Source of the DNA: Bacteroidota bacterium
GTDB lineage: Bacteria > Bacteroidota > Rhodothermia > Rhodothermales > Salinibacteraceae
Length of the DNA: 35,111 nt
NCBI GenBank assembly: GCA_009908725.1
Contig: JAAAOT010000204.1
Coordinates: 1 to 35,111 of the forward strand
Direction of reading: 5' to 3'
A program made the translations under genes and the position numbers. Below the pieces are notes generated by a model that saw only the letters and a program-made list of their open reading frames with translations, was not told where the DNA came from and did no database searches. The first letter of the stretch is position 1. Each line of letters starts with the position of its first letter. This document shows positions 10,031-18,440 of the stretch, piece after piece.

Positions 10031-11089
10031 TCAGTCGGGCGGCATGCAGCCCTTCTCGCGAAGCGTCCGGATCATGTCCGGATCACCGAGCACGATCAGG
10101 ATGTCACCCTCCTGGATGCGGGCGGCCGGATCCGGGTTGAAGCGCATCATGTCGCCTTCGCTCTGGTCGATCATGCCGATGACGATTGCGTCGTATTGCT
10201 GGCGGAAATTGCTATCCGCGAGGGTCTGTCCGGCGAGCGAGGCGCCCGGCATGACCTCCACCTCGTCGATCTGGAGGCTGAGGGCGCCCGCCCGGAGCAC
10301 GCGCTCGAGAAACTGATCCACGTTCGGCCGGAGGATCACCTGCGCCATCCGGTCGGCGCCAACCTCGCTCGGCGCAATAACCTTGTCCGCTCCGGCGTGC
10401 AGAAGCTTCGATCGATTGCGGTGATCGATCGTCCGCGCGAGGATGAACACGTTCGGGTTCATCTCCCGGGCGGTCAGCGTTACAAACACATTCGAACTGT
10501 CCTCGGGAAGGGCGAGAATGAGACCGAATGCCCGGTCGATCCCAGCCTTTCGCAGGGTGTCCTCGTCCTCAGCGTTGCCCTGCACATACAGCCTCTCGTT
10601 CTCCTGGCACTGCTCGATTTCCTCATCCGCCTGGTCGATCACGACGAACTCTCGCTGTGCGTGCTCGAGGTCTTCGGCGAGTCGCTGTCCGACGCGACCG
10701 TATCCGCAGACGATGTAATGATTCTCGAGGTCGTTGATCTTCTTCATTTTCTGTCGTTCGCGGAGTCGGTCGCTGGCGAGGAGAAGCTGGGCGGACCGGG
10801 CGGCGACGAAGGTGACGATGCCGATGCCGGTCAGGGCGATGAAGATCGTAAAGAAGCGGCCGACGTCGGAGAGGGGCCGCACTTCGGCAAACCCGATCGT
10901 CGTCAGCGTGATGAACGTCATGAAGAGGCCGTCCATCCACGGCCATCCCTCAATCACGCGATACCCGGACGTCCCAATTGCGATGACAACGAAGAGCGTC
11001 GTCGTCGCCAGGAGGATCTCCCTGCGGGACTGGTCCATGCGAACGTACCAGGTACGCAGGCGCTCGGTGGGATTGCCGAAGAGGCTCAT
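10031..11089 (-). CDS. Two-helix potassium channel with RCK (TrkA-N/TrkA-C) domains
   Basis: Predicted ligand-gated K+ channel subunit of the MthK/Kch type. The ATG at 11089 (MSLFGNPTERL) gives 352 aa; the longer track start adds an arginine-rich leader with no support. Two membrane helices (about 25-45 and 76-98) flank a pore helix and filter reading TLTTIGFAEVRPLS. An RCK/TrkA-N Rossmann domain starts at YIVCGYGRVGQRL (about 125) with the usual GNAEDEDTL loop, and a TrkA-C domain with LADSNFRQQYDAIVIGM follows near 270. The filter is T-I-G-F-A (residues 64-68), where TVGYG is canonical; the last glycine is alanine. Potassium handling would fit life in high salt, but that is inference. Confidence 0.92.
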   Translation of the reverse strand: MSLFGNPTERLRTWYVRMDQSRREILLATTTLFVVIAIGTSGYRVIEGWPWMDGLFMTFITLTTIGFAEVRPLSDVGRFFTIFIALTGIGIVTFVAARSAQLLLASDRLRERQKMKKINDLENHYIVCGYGRVGQRLAEDLEHAQREFVVIDQADEEIEQCQENERLYVQGNAEDEDTLRKAGIDRAFGLILALPEDSSNVFVTLTAREMNPNVFILARTIDHRNRSKLLHAGADKVIAPSEVGADRMAQVILRPNVDQFLERVLRAGALSLQIDEVEVMPGASLAGQTLADSNFRQQYDAIVIGMIDQSEGDMMRFNPDPAARIQEGDILIVLGDPDMIRTLREKGCMPPD

Positions 11090-11144
11090 CGGTGGGTGGA
11101 CCGTGGAAACGCACGCGAACACGCGAGGAGAGGCTGCCGGTGGA

Positions 11145-11648
11145 CTACGCCGCCGTCGGAATCTGGAAGACGCGTGCATGCCATGCTGCTCCCGCCGGCT
11201 GTTCGAAGTCGCCATCGCGGAGTGCGCCGAGCGTCGTGATGCTCGGGTCGAACACCCGGGTGGATGCGTCGACGCGGTCCTCCGATACGAGCCGTCTGAA
11301 ATCGGCCCGGGAAACCGAGCGGACGTTGCCGTCGGCGTCTCGATACAACACGTCGAGCGGGGACGTCCACTCGAGGCCGAGGTCGCCGGCCACCTCGTCG
11401 ACGGCGTTCACCGATGCATCGATGCCGCATCCGCTGACATCGCCGTCCGCCACGGTGGCGGCGAGAATCACAAACCGATCGTCTCGAATCGTGGCTTGCG
11501 CCTGGACCGGGCGATTGTGTGATGTCCAGCCTTCCATGAATCCGTCGAGACGTTCGAGAACCTCGGATTGCTCGGCTTCAGACAGCGGATCGGCGGTGGT
11601 GTAGATCCACAACCGTGCTATGTCCGGCAACTCGGGAAACGTGGACAT
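11145..11648 (-). CDS. Conserved Bacteroidota protein of the group often misnamed 'ABC transporter ATPase'
   Basis: The ATG at 11648 (MSTFPELPDIARLWIY) gives 167 aa; the track start adds about 58 unlikely residues. Features I associate with this family are the N-terminal ARLWIYTTADPLSEAE, W-T-S-H-N (about 42-46), a hydrophobic strand RFVILAATV and the motif GCGIDASVNAV (family GCSIDxSV), then LDVLYRDADGNVRSVSRADF. No Walker A or ABC signature is present, so the ATPase name carried by homologues is not justified. Function is unknown. It ends 55 bp upstream of the channel ATG on the same strand and is divergent from the DoxX-type gene. Family assignment is from memory of the pattern. Confidence 0.8.
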   Translation of the reverse strand: MSTFPELPDIARLWIYTTADPLSEAEQSEVLERLDGFMEGWTSHNRPVQAQATIRDDRFVILAATVADGDVSGCGIDASVNAVDEVAGDLGLEWTSPLDVLYRDADGNVRSVSRADFRRLVSEDRVDASTRVFDPSITTLGALRDGDFEQPAGAAWHARVFQIPTAA

Positions 11649-11936
11649 GGAGGGGGGAAACGTCGGTGATAGAAACGTTGATAGCGCCGATGGCACAGCT
11701 ATGTACGACCAACTCCACGGCGCGTTTGTTCGGATCCGAGTCGCCGTGGTGATCGCAAGCGTGTTCGAGAACCCGCCCCGCGCACATGGAAGGTCTGTAA
11801 CGAACGCGGGAATCGTGAGCACGCATGCAACGCCTCCACGATTCCATCATATTACCTTACGTGTTTCTTCATAATCGCCTAGCCGGCTGTCTCGCGCGAA
11901 TCGCCGGTTGCTTCTTCCACCGTAGCGTGATAGCCC

Positions 11937-12749
11937 ATGAACACGTATCGGACCGTTGTAGACTGGATTCAATCACATCAGGAGGTTGTCCTGGACATTA
12001 TCCGAGTGTATCTCGGGATTGGTTTGCTCGTCCGCGGCGGGCTGTTCATTTCACAGACCAGCGGGGTCGGCACGCTCGTCGACATGAGTCAGTTCGACGT
12101 CTGGGCCGCTGCTGTCGTGCATTACGTGACCTTTGCCCACATGATTGGCGGTCTGCTGCTGGCTGTCGGTTTGCTGACGCGCATCGCGGCTCTTGCTCAG
12201 ATCCCGGTATTGATCGGCGCCGTATTTTTCGTGCACCTGAACGACGGCCTGTTGAGTGCGAACCAGTCGCTTGAGTTTTCCGCGCTGGTTCTGTTTCTGC
12301 TCGTCGTGGTCTTTGTGTTCGGTCCCGGGCGGTGGTCGGCCGACCACTACGTCTTCCGCGAGGAGGAAGAAGAAGTCGGTGAAATGTGGTGGCGTGAAGA
12401 CGACGGCGATGGCGTCCCGGTTGGCGGCGACGGCGATCCGGTGCCGGTAGGAGCCGATACGGGTGCGGGGTCTTCCACTGGTGTGGTTGTAGCCGAGGGA
12501 GTGGGCACGGCCACGGAGCGCTCCGTGCAGACCGCTGCCGCGGTGCAGGGATGCGAGTGCGGGAACGACATCTCCGACCCGGAGGTGATCGTCGAGCCCC
12601 GCTACGGCTGGTCGTCCGGGTTCTTCTTCATGCTCGGGATTTCCGCCCCGGTGAAAGAGGTGCTCTTCTACTGCCAGGATTGCGGGACGGTGATGAAGCG
12701 GAGCAAAGACCCGGAGCTGCTGGATCGCTACCGCTGGCACACGTCGTGA
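11937..12749 (+). CDS. DoxX-like membrane protein with C-terminal putative zinc ribbon
   Basis: Residues about 1-130 hold four membrane helices with the pattern of DoxX/TQO-small-subunit proteins (VYLGIGLLVRGGLF, HMIGGLLLAVGLLTRIAAL, FFVHLNDGLL), a family tied to quinone-linked or thiol redox membrane complexes though many members are uncharacterised. Then comes an acidic stretch (EEEEEVGEMWWREDDGDG), a Gly/Val/Ala-rich linker (about 160-200), and a C-terminal domain with Cys pairs C206-x-C208 and C246-xx-C249 (GCECGN ... YCQDCGTVM) that looks like a zinc ribbon. The total is 270 aa where DoxX proteins are commonly 130-160. Its stop lies 15 bp from that of the convergent histidine kinase. The 288-bp divergent region upstream shows no clear promoter to my eye. 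Confidence 0.85.
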   Translation: MNTYRTVVDWIQSHQEVVLDIIRVYLGIGLLVRGGLFISQTSGVGTLVDMSQFDVWAAAVVHYVTFAHMIGGLLLAVGLLTRIAALAQIPVLIGAVFFVHLNDGLLSANQSLEFSALVLFLLVVVFVFGPGRWSADHYVFREEEEEVGEMWWREDDGDGVPVGGDGDPVPVGADTGAGSSTGVVVAEGVGTATERSVQTAAAVQGCECGNDISDPEVIVEPRYGWSSGFFFMLGISAPVKEVLFYCQDCGTVMKRSKDPELLDRYRWHTS

Positions 12750-12751
12750 CG

Positions 12752-12778
12752 CGGTGCGGTCGCCTCAGGCGATCGACT
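12752..12778. terminator. Possible bidirectional hairpin between convergent genes
   Basis: A short inverted repeat (TCGCC TCA GGCGA) lies exactly over the stop of the kinase gene in the 15-bp gap between two convergent genes. It has only five perfect pairs plus one wobble and no T-tract, so terminator function is weakly supported. Confidence 0.25.
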
Positions 12779-14462
12779 CCACTTCTCCTTCAGTCTCCGG
12801 AACCTCGTCGGTCGCGCTGTCGGCCTGCGAGGTTCCGTTTGCTGTCGGGGAACGCCGGGAGACCCGTGCATCGAGCGCAAAGTAAAGCGTGAACGTCGTT
12901 CCGTCGCCCTTCTCACTTCGGACGTAAATGTCGCCCTTCATCAGCTGAACGAGGCGTTGCGTGATGGAGAGGCCGAGACCGCTCCCCTCATGGCTCCGGC
13001 TGAGGCCCTGGCTTTCCTGATGGAAGGCCTCGAACATTTTCTCCTGAAACGACTCCGACATGCCGATCCCGTTGTCCGTGACCTGGAGGACGGCGTGGGA
13101 CGCGCGCTCAGGCGGGTCGTCGAGGACATGAACCTGTGCCCCACTTCGGACGGCGTCGGGGTCGGTCGGCGGGTGGGCACTGTGGCCGATGCGGATGGTG
13201 ACCCCGCCTCCCTCGTCGGTGAACTTGATGGCGTTGCCGACGAGGTTGCGCAGGATGCGCTGCAGTGCGCCGTGGTCGAGCATGCACGTGCATCGATCCG
13301 AGAATGCCTCGATCTCAAGCTGGACGCCCGCGGCATCGGCCCGATTCGACTGCTCGAGTACCATGGCCCGGGCTTCCTCCACGAGGTCCAGCGGCTTCTG
13401 GTCAAGCTGAACCTTGCCCGCCTCCAGTCGAGAAAGCTTCAGGACCGAGTCGAGCGTCTCCATCAGGCGCCGGCTGCTTTTTAAAATAAGCGACGCGAAG
13501 TGCTCGCTCTGCCCATCGGTTTCTTCCTCCAGGACCTCGGAGAAGCCGATAATAGCCGTCAGCGGCGTGCGTACCTCGTGGCTCATGTTGGCGAGCATGG
13601 CCGACTTGATCCGGCTGGACTCTTCGGCTTCTTTCTTGGCGTCGGTCAGAGCGGAGACCGTGTGCGACAGCTCTTCCTCTCGCCGCTCCAGGGTCGACTT
13701 GGCGGATTGAAGATCCTCCATTGTCTCGCGTAGCGTCCGCTCCGAGCGTGCGAGCGACTCCCGCTGGCGTTCCTCGGCCTCCAGCGCCTCACGAAGGGCC
13801 TGCTTCTGACTCTCACTGACGAGCCGCAGCTGCTCAGCGCGGACGTTGGTCCGGCGCCGGATCACATGGATCATCGTCGAGAACGCGCCCGCCGCGCCGA
13901 TGTTGATGGCGGGAATAACGAGCTCGGTGAGGGGAAACGAGATCACGGACGTGATGAGCCAGACAAAAAGGGTCAGTCCGAGGAATCCGGCAAACCACCG
14001 GCGCGACATGATGATAACCCCGGCCCCGACGACCAGCAGCGTCACCTGCGTCAGGGGGACGCTGCCGGTGATTATCTGCGTCAAAATCGTATGGACCAGA
14101 ACAACGCCGCCAACGAGACCGCTGACGGCGTGCATCCCTCGATAGTCCGGGGCGACGGTGCGTAAATAGAGGCGAAGGAGGAGCGCACCGACCGCCGTTG
14201 CCGCGGCGAGAAAAGAGATATATGCCGCGTACGGCATCGACACGAAGATGAGATGCAGCACCATGTTGAGCATGAACAGAACGCTCAAACCGGTGGTCAC
14301 AGGCAGCAAACTATCGTGCACGACCGCACGAAGGGCAGCATCCACCGATTCAGGGTCGACGGCATCCAGGTCGACCTGACGGGGGACTTCGGGGAGACGA
14401 ATCGTAAAGTCGGCACCGGCAGGTGGGTCATCCCACACGCTCGGCTCGTGAGCGTCACTCAT
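12765..14462 (-). CDS. Orphan membrane histidine kinase (HisKA-HATPase_c)
   Basis: Sensor kinase of 565 aa with no response regulator beside it. Residues about 52-200 contain six hydrophobic segments forming an integral-membrane input domain with little extracytoplasmic loop. A long coiled coil follows (about 205-285, rich in E/R/Q), then the HisKA H-box NMSHEVRTPLTAIIGF with phospho-acceptor H295, and an ATPase domain with N box NLVGNAIKFTDEG, G1 DNGIGM and G2 GSGLGLSI. The tail after about 535 is Ser/Glu rich and unordered. There is no receiver or PAS domain. The signal is unknown; the multi-helix sensor suggests a membrane property or lipophilic ligand (inference). A promoter-like pair lies about 120 bp upstream. 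Confidence 0.95.
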   Translation of the reverse strand: MSDAHEPSVWDDPPAGADFTIRLPEVPRQVDLDAVDPESVDAALRAVVHDSLLPVTTGLSVLFMLNMVLHLIFVSMPYAAYISFLAAATAVGALLLRLYLRTVAPDYRGMHAVSGLVGGVVLVHTILTQIITGSVPLTQVTLLVVGAGVIIMSRRWFAGFLGLTLFVWLITSVISFPLTELVIPAINIGAAGAFSTMIHVIRRRTNVRAEQLRLVSESQKQALREALEAEERQRESLARSERTLRETMEDLQSAKSTLERREEELSHTVSALTDAKKEAEESSRIKSAMLANMSHEVRTPLTAIIGFSEVLEEETDGQSEHFASLILKSSRRLMETLDSVLKLSRLEAGKVQLDQKPLDLVEEARAMVLEQSNRADAAGVQLEIEAFSDRCTCMLDHGALQRILRNLVGNAIKFTDEGGGVTIRIGHSAHPPTDPDAVRSGAQVHVLDDPPERASHAVLQVTDNGIGMSESFQEKMFEAFHQESQGLSRSHEGSGLGLSITQRLVQLMKGDIYVRSEKGDGTTFTLYFALDARVSRRSPTANGTSQADSATDEVPETEGEVESIA

Positions 14463-14840
14463 TATCGACGCGTCCTCTGCAGACAGCCGTTATAGAAGCG
14501 GACGGACGGGCAACAGGGTACGCCGCCCAGATCCTCGCAGATGAATAATATACCGAGGAAAACTGTTGCAACTGCTCCACAATGTACCTTCACCACAAAC
14601 TGAAAGTCAATTTTAAGCCTTTCATGATTGTCGGAAGTAAATAGGGGATCCGGCTTTTTTACGATATTCGAGCCACATCCTCTGGCTCACGGATCGGTGT
14701 TCCTATGAAGCAAGCATTGCGCCGATTCAATGCAGGACGCAGGTGTCCCGGGTCGGGAGCTTGAATCCGTCCTACGCCGGTGTCGGCTGGAAGCCCCTCA
14801 TCCTCTGCTCATCGTCATCTCATGTAACACCGACCGGATC
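14463..14840. other. Divergent intergenic region, AT-rich core
   Basis: Between the orphan kinase (-) and the NmrA-type gene (+). Roughly 14525-14680 is clearly richer in A/T than its surroundings. The minus strand shows a sigma70-like promoter (separate entry). On the plus strand I see a T run near 14657 but no convincing promoter pair, and no small gene. Confidence 0.6.
14581..14610 (-). promoter_or_regulatory. Candidate sigma70-like promoter for the orphan kinase
   Basis: Read on the minus strand: TTGACT (14610-14605), an 18-bp spacer, then TACATT (14586-14581). It matches the -35 consensus at five of six and the -10 at four of six positions, and would give a leader of about 110 nt to the kinase ATG. 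Confidence 0.45.
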
Positions 14841-15725
14841 ATGTCGAATACATCCGAAGGATCGACGCGCATACTGGTGACCGGTGCCACCGGCACAGTC
14901 GGACGCGAGGTCGTCGCCCGGCTTTGTGATGCGGGAAAGCCCGTCACGGCGGCCGTTCGTGACCCACGGGCGGCGGACGTGGTGCCCGGCGTGCCCACCG
15001 TCCGGTTCGATTTCGAGCAACCGGCGACGTACGGACCCGCGTTTGCAGACCACGGTGCGCTTTTTCTCGTGCGTCCGCCGGCGATTACCCGGGTCTGGTC
15101 GTCCATCTTTCCAGCGATCGACGCGGCCGTTAGAGCCGGCGTGCGCCACGTCGTGTTCCTATCGCTTCAGGGCGCGGAGGCAAATCCGCTGGTGCCGCAT
15201 CGATGGATTGAATGGAAGCTGGCGTCGACGGACGTGACGGCAACGCTGCTTCGGCCGAGCTTTTTCATGCAGAACCTGGTCACGACTCACCGCCGCGAAA
15301 TCGCGAGAGACGGGCGACTCGTGGTCCCGGCCGGCACCGGTCGGACGGCGTTCATTGATGCCCGAGACATCGCGGCCGTCGCGGCCCGGGTGCTGATCGA
15401 GCCTCGCTACGCCGGACGTGCATTCGAACTTACCGGTCCCGCGGCACTGACGTATCACGAGGTGGCGGACGTGCTGTCCGACGTGCTGGGTCGCACAATC
15501 CGCTACGACGAACCCGGAGTGCTAGATTTTCTTCAGCACAGCCGGAGGGAAGGACGCCCGTGGCCGTTCATTCTGGTGATGACGGGCATCTACCTGACCG
15601 CACGGTTCGGCGGCGCCGCGCGGACAACATCGACCGTGGCGTCTGTGCTGGAGCGTCCCGCACGATCGTTCCGGCGCTTCGCCGAGGACTACGCGACTGC
15701 GTGGGAGAGGCAAAGGCCAGCGTAA
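14841..15725 (+). CDS. NmrA-type NAD(P)-binding atypical SDR
   Basis: The ATG at 14841 (MSNTSEGSTRILV) gives 294 aa; the earlier track start adds 37 residues without support. It begins with a Rossmann nucleotide-binding motif, ILVTGATGTVGREV, then AAVRDP after the second strand, and VVFLSLQGAEAN and LLRPSFFMQNL, the pattern of NmrA/TMR-type atypical short-chain dehydrogenases. Members act as NAD(P)-dependent redox sensors or quinone/isoflavone-type reductases; the catalytic Tyr-xxx-Lys of classical SDRs is not seen. A C-terminal part near 215-290 resembles the substrate-binding lobe (YHEVADVLSDVLGR). It stops 21 bp from the convergent ccoG stop. No functional link to neighbours is evident. 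Confidence 0.88.
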   Translation: MSNTSEGSTRILVTGATGTVGREVVARLCDAGKPVTAAVRDPRAADVVPGVPTVRFDFEQPATYGPAFADHGALFLVRPPAITRVWSSIFPAIDAAVRAGVRHVVFLSLQGAEANPLVPHRWIEWKLASTDVTATLLRPSFFMQNLVTTHRREIARDGRLVVPAGTGRTAFIDARDIAAVAARVLIEPRYAGRAFELTGPAALTYHEVADVLSDVLGRTIRYDEPGVLDFLQHSRREGRPWPFILVMTGIYLTARFGGAARTTSTVASVLERPARSFRRFAEDYATAWERQRPA

Positions 15726-15746
15726 ATTTTCGCCGTCGCCTCTCCG

Positions 15747-17210
15747 CTACGGACCGGACGGACCCGACGGGCCGAGAAGCGGGAACTGCATTTCCTGCGT
15801 GGTCCCGTTTTCAAACCGAACGCGTAGGGTAGCCGTCTGCGAGCCATCCTCAATTTCGCCCGGAGGCGTGATGAGCCAGATCTCCGTGCGATTCATTTCG
15901 CCCTCTGGAACGGCAATCGGCGTTCGGCCGAGAACCTTGACCGTGGCCGAGGCAGGTTCGATCGCCTCGACCGTGTAGGTCGTCTGCTTGGGCGACTGGT
16001 TGAGTACGCGGAAACGGAGACGGTTGGCGACCTCGTCGTTCGGGAGGACGACGAACGGTTCGCCGGAGGCCCGGGCCACGTTCACATCGTAGGATCCGCG
16101 CGTCGTAAACGCGATGGCGAAGATCGATACGATGAGGACCATCAAGAGGCTGTAGATCACCGTGCGGGGGCGCACCGTGCGACGGCTCTTGCCTTCGTCT
16201 TCGCGCTCGGACGAGTACCGGATGAGGCCCGGCTCGAAGCCGACCTTCTCCATGATGTCGTCGCAGGCGTCGATGCACTGGGTGCAATGGAGGCATTCCA
16301 TCTGCAGGCCGTCGCGGATGTCAATCCCGGTCGGGCAGGTGCGGACGCACGCGTAGCAGTCCACGCAGTCGCCCATGTCCGATCGTTCTTTGCCCTTGCC
16401 GCGCGGTTCGCCGCGTTCCTCGTCGTAGGAAACGATGAGAGAGTCCGGGTCGAGGAGAACCGACTGAAACCGGGCGTACGGGCACGCGATCGTGCACATT
16501 TGCTCGCGGAAGAATCCGAAGTCGAACATGATGAGCCCGGTAGTGCCGGCCATCATGACGAAGTACCCCCAGTGGTCGGTCGGCGAGCCCTGCATCCAGG
16601 TGATCAGGTTGTCCCACCCGGCGAAGTACGCGACGAACGTGTGCGCGAGAGCGAGCGAGAAGGTCAGGTACACGGCGTGCTTTCCGACTTTCCGCCATAC
16701 CTTGTCGAAGCTCCACGGTCCTTCATCGCGGCGCTTCCGCACGTGCTCTTTTCCCTCGAAGAGCCGTTCGACGGGGCGGTAGAAGAATTCGAGATAGACG
16801 GTTTGCGGACACGCCCATCCGCACCAAACGCGCCCGAGGAGTGCGGTGAACAGCACGACGCTGACCAGCGCACCGATCATCAGGAGCATCAGGAGCAGCG
16901 TGTCTGTCGGGTAAAACGTCATCCCGAAGAACGTAAACTCCCGATGCAGCACATCCAGGAAGATGGCCGGCTTGCCGTTGATCTTGATGATCGGAAGCGC
17001 AACGAAGACAGCGACCAGTACCCACGCGACGATGAGACGGTAGTAGTACCAGCGGCCCTTATTCAGCTCAGGGTACAACCATTTCCGGCTGCCGTCCGCG
17101 TTGAGCGTGGCCATGATGTCCTCCGGCGGGGCATCCATCACACCGACGTCTCCGGCGGGGATGAATTGCTGCGTCTGTCGGCCGTTGCTGTTGCGGTCTG
17201 TCACTTCCAT
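15747..17210 (-). CDS. ccoG: cbb3 oxidase accessory protein CcoG (FixG/RdxA)
   Basis: Membrane iron-sulfur protein needed for cbb3 oxidase maturation; in studied systems it reduces copper for the CuB centre. The ATG at 17210 (MEVTDRNSNG) gives 487 aa, near the family's usual 470; the track ORF extends 149 residues upstream into intergenic sequence. Five or so membrane helices surround CGWACPQTVYLEFFYRPVE (C130, C134) and CTIACPYARFQ (C239, C243), motifs typical of the family. Two 4Fe-4S sets follow: C282/C285/C288/C292 (CVDCYACVRTC) and C306/C309/C312/C316. After one more helix comes the FixG-type Ig-like periplasmic domain (about 375-480), ending in a short GPSGPSGP tail. It has its own upstream region, separated from ccoP by a terminator. 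Confidence 0.96.
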   Translation of the reverse strand: MEVTDRNSNGRQTQQFIPAGDVGVMDAPPEDIMATLNADGSRKWLYPELNKGRWYYYRLIVAWVLVAVFVALPIIKINGKPAIFLDVLHREFTFFGMTFYPTDTLLLMLLMIGALVSVVLFTALLGRVWCGWACPQTVYLEFFYRPVERLFEGKEHVRKRRDEGPWSFDKVWRKVGKHAVYLTFSLALAHTFVAYFAGWDNLITWMQGSPTDHWGYFVMMAGTTGLIMFDFGFFREQMCTIACPYARFQSVLLDPDSLIVSYDEERGEPRGKGKERSDMGDCVDCYACVRTCPTGIDIRDGLQMECLHCTQCIDACDDIMEKVGFEPGLIRYSSEREDEGKSRRTVRPRTVIYSLLMVLIVSIFAIAFTTRGSYDVNVARASGEPFVVLPNDEVANRLRFRVLNQSPKQTTYTVEAIEPASATVKVLGRTPIAVPEGEMNRTEIWLITPPGEIEDGSQTATLRVRFENGTTQEMQFPLLGPSGPSGP

Positions 17211-17469
17211 CTCCTGAGGGCAATCTTGAGGGTGATTCACGGGCAGCTCCCCTCCCGGCACGTTGCCGGATCCGGTGCCGCGGGGTGGGTGCTGGTAGCC
17301 CCCGTCGGGGCAGCAGCAGAACGGTCCAGCACAACAGCGTCGGGGGGAAGGTGTCAGCGACCCGACCGCGCGCCGGAGGCCGCCGATACACGTTTCAGAA
17401 AACGAAACAGAGAAATGCCGACTCGACAGAGTAGCCCTACCTTTCGGCGTAGTTGGATACGGAGAACCG

Positions 17470-17490
17470 ATGTGGTGCAATCCCCCACAT
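17470..17490. promoter_or_regulatory. Palindromic candidate regulator site upstream of ccoG
   Basis: Core on the minus strand GTGGGGGATTGCACCAC, flanked on each side by AT/AT, so the ends ATGTGG and CCACAT mirror perfectly. It lies about 260 bp upstream of the ccoG ATG. The half-site (TGTGGGG) and the 17-bp spacing match the site upstream of ccoN. Confidence 0.5.
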
Positions 17491-17580
17491 GGAAGGTCGG
17501 GGGGACGCGCTATGACCGTTAGGGGCGGATCGGTGGCGGGACCGGCCTCGGGCGGGTTAGGGAAATAAACATTATGGGAC

Positions 17581-17622
17581 ATAAGAAAACGGCGGAGCCT
17601 CACCAGCTGGAGTCTCCGCCGT
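17581..17622 (-). terminator. Intrinsic terminator of the ccoNOQP operon
   Basis: Read on the minus strand: a nine-base-pair perfect stem (ACGGCGGAG / CTCCGCCGT) with a 16-nt loop, followed immediately by a T-rich run TTTCTTAT. It lies about 110 bp beyond the ccoP stop and ahead of ccoG. Confidence 0.8.
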
Positions 17623-17729
17623 CGCGATCCATGTTGCCTCACCGCCTCACCGCGCACCGCGTCACCGCCCGCTAGCGCCGGGTGGTCCCGGACGTGGCGG
17701 TTTACTGCACTCGGCGTACTGCCTGGGAA

Positions 17730-18365
17730 TTACTCCATGCGTTCTCCTTCCGGTGCTTTTGCGCCTTCCGGCTCCGTGCCCTGAATGGACTGGATAAAGG
17801 CGACCAACTCGGCCCGTTCTTCCGGGCGGAGGCTGGCGTCCCAGGCCGGCATTCCCTTCTCTGCCACGCCTTCCGTGAGAATATTAAAGATGTCCATGTT
17901 GGTGCCGCCGTGAATCCAGTAGGGATCGGTCAGGTTGGGACCGATCACGCCCTGGCCCTTGTCGCCGTGGCAGGATGCGCACAGGCTCTGGTACGTCTCT
18001 TCGCCGGATGCGGTGCGGTCGCTGTTGCCGATGAACTCGGCGAGCGATGCGGGTGTCGCCTCGAAGGTGGGGTTCGCTTCCGCGTACTCGGCGCGCTGGA
18101 TGGCGAGGGCTTCCTGGCTCTGCGCGAGATCGTCTTCGTACGTGTCTACGAAGTCGAACCACGTGATCCCGACGAAATAGACGACGCTGAAGGCGATGGA
18201 GCCCCAGAAGATCCAGATCCACCATCCGGGCATCGGGTTGTCGTATTCCTTGATCCCGTCGTAGCGGTGACCCTGAATCAGTTGGTCGTGGGTGCGGCCG
18301 TAGAGCGTCGATCCTTCGTCCGATCGGGAGCCCTCGGGGCGAGAAGTGTTGGGGTCGTTAGGCAT
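17730..18365 (-). CDS. ccoP: cbb3 oxidase cytochrome c subunit CcoP/FixP, single-haem form
   Basis: Electron-input subunit of cbb3 cytochrome oxidase. The ATG at 18365 (MPNDPNTSRP) gives 211 aa. The FixP N-terminal domain is plain: DGIKEYDNPMPGWWIWIFWG leading into one membrane helix (about 48-68). After a linker lies one cytochrome c domain with CASCH (C129, C132, H133) and a likely Met ligand in EKGMPAW (M172). Classical proteobacterial CcoP has two CxxCH motifs and about 300 aa; only one is present here. Short forms are known in Bacteroidota, so this is probably natural, not a truncation. It is the last gene of the ccoNOQP operon and is followed by a terminator. Confidence 0.95.
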   Translation of the reverse strand: MPNDPNTSRPEGSRSDEGSTLYGRTHDQLIQGHRYDGIKEYDNPMPGWWIWIFWGSIAFSVVYFVGITWFDFVDTYEDDLAQSQEALAIQRAEYAEANPTFEATPASLAEFIGNSDRTASGEETYQSLCASCHGDKGQGVIGPNLTDPYWIHGGTNMDIFNILTEGVAEKGMPAWDASLRPEERAELVAFIQSIQGTEPEGAKAPEGERME

Positions 18366-18440
18366 GAGGCAGTGCAGGTTGGAACGGCTGGGGCAGAGGG
18401 TGAAGCGCGGCGGGATTACAGGCAATCCCCCGGAATCGGA

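Larger units (their letters stand above)
17211..17729. other. Intergenic region between ccoP and ccoG
   Basis: About 520 bp between genes on the minus strand. It holds the hairpin terminator of the ccoNOQP transcript (17581-17622), a strong palindrome (17470-17490) and a short inverted repeat GTTTC-n7-GAAAC near 17394. The ORF track extends ccoG through much of it, but that sequence is low-complexity and unconserved in appearance. ccoG therefore probably has its own promoter here. Confidence 0.6.

Noticed and set aside
11145-11648. ABC transporter ATPase annotation for the small minus-strand gene
   Set aside because: No Walker A, Walker B or ABC signature; the name is a database misannotation attached to this family.
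17211-17657. N-terminal extension of CcoG to 636 aa
   Set aside because: The extension is Cys/Pro-rich, without family resemblance, and would overlap the operon terminator and palindrome; start at 17210 gives the usual length.
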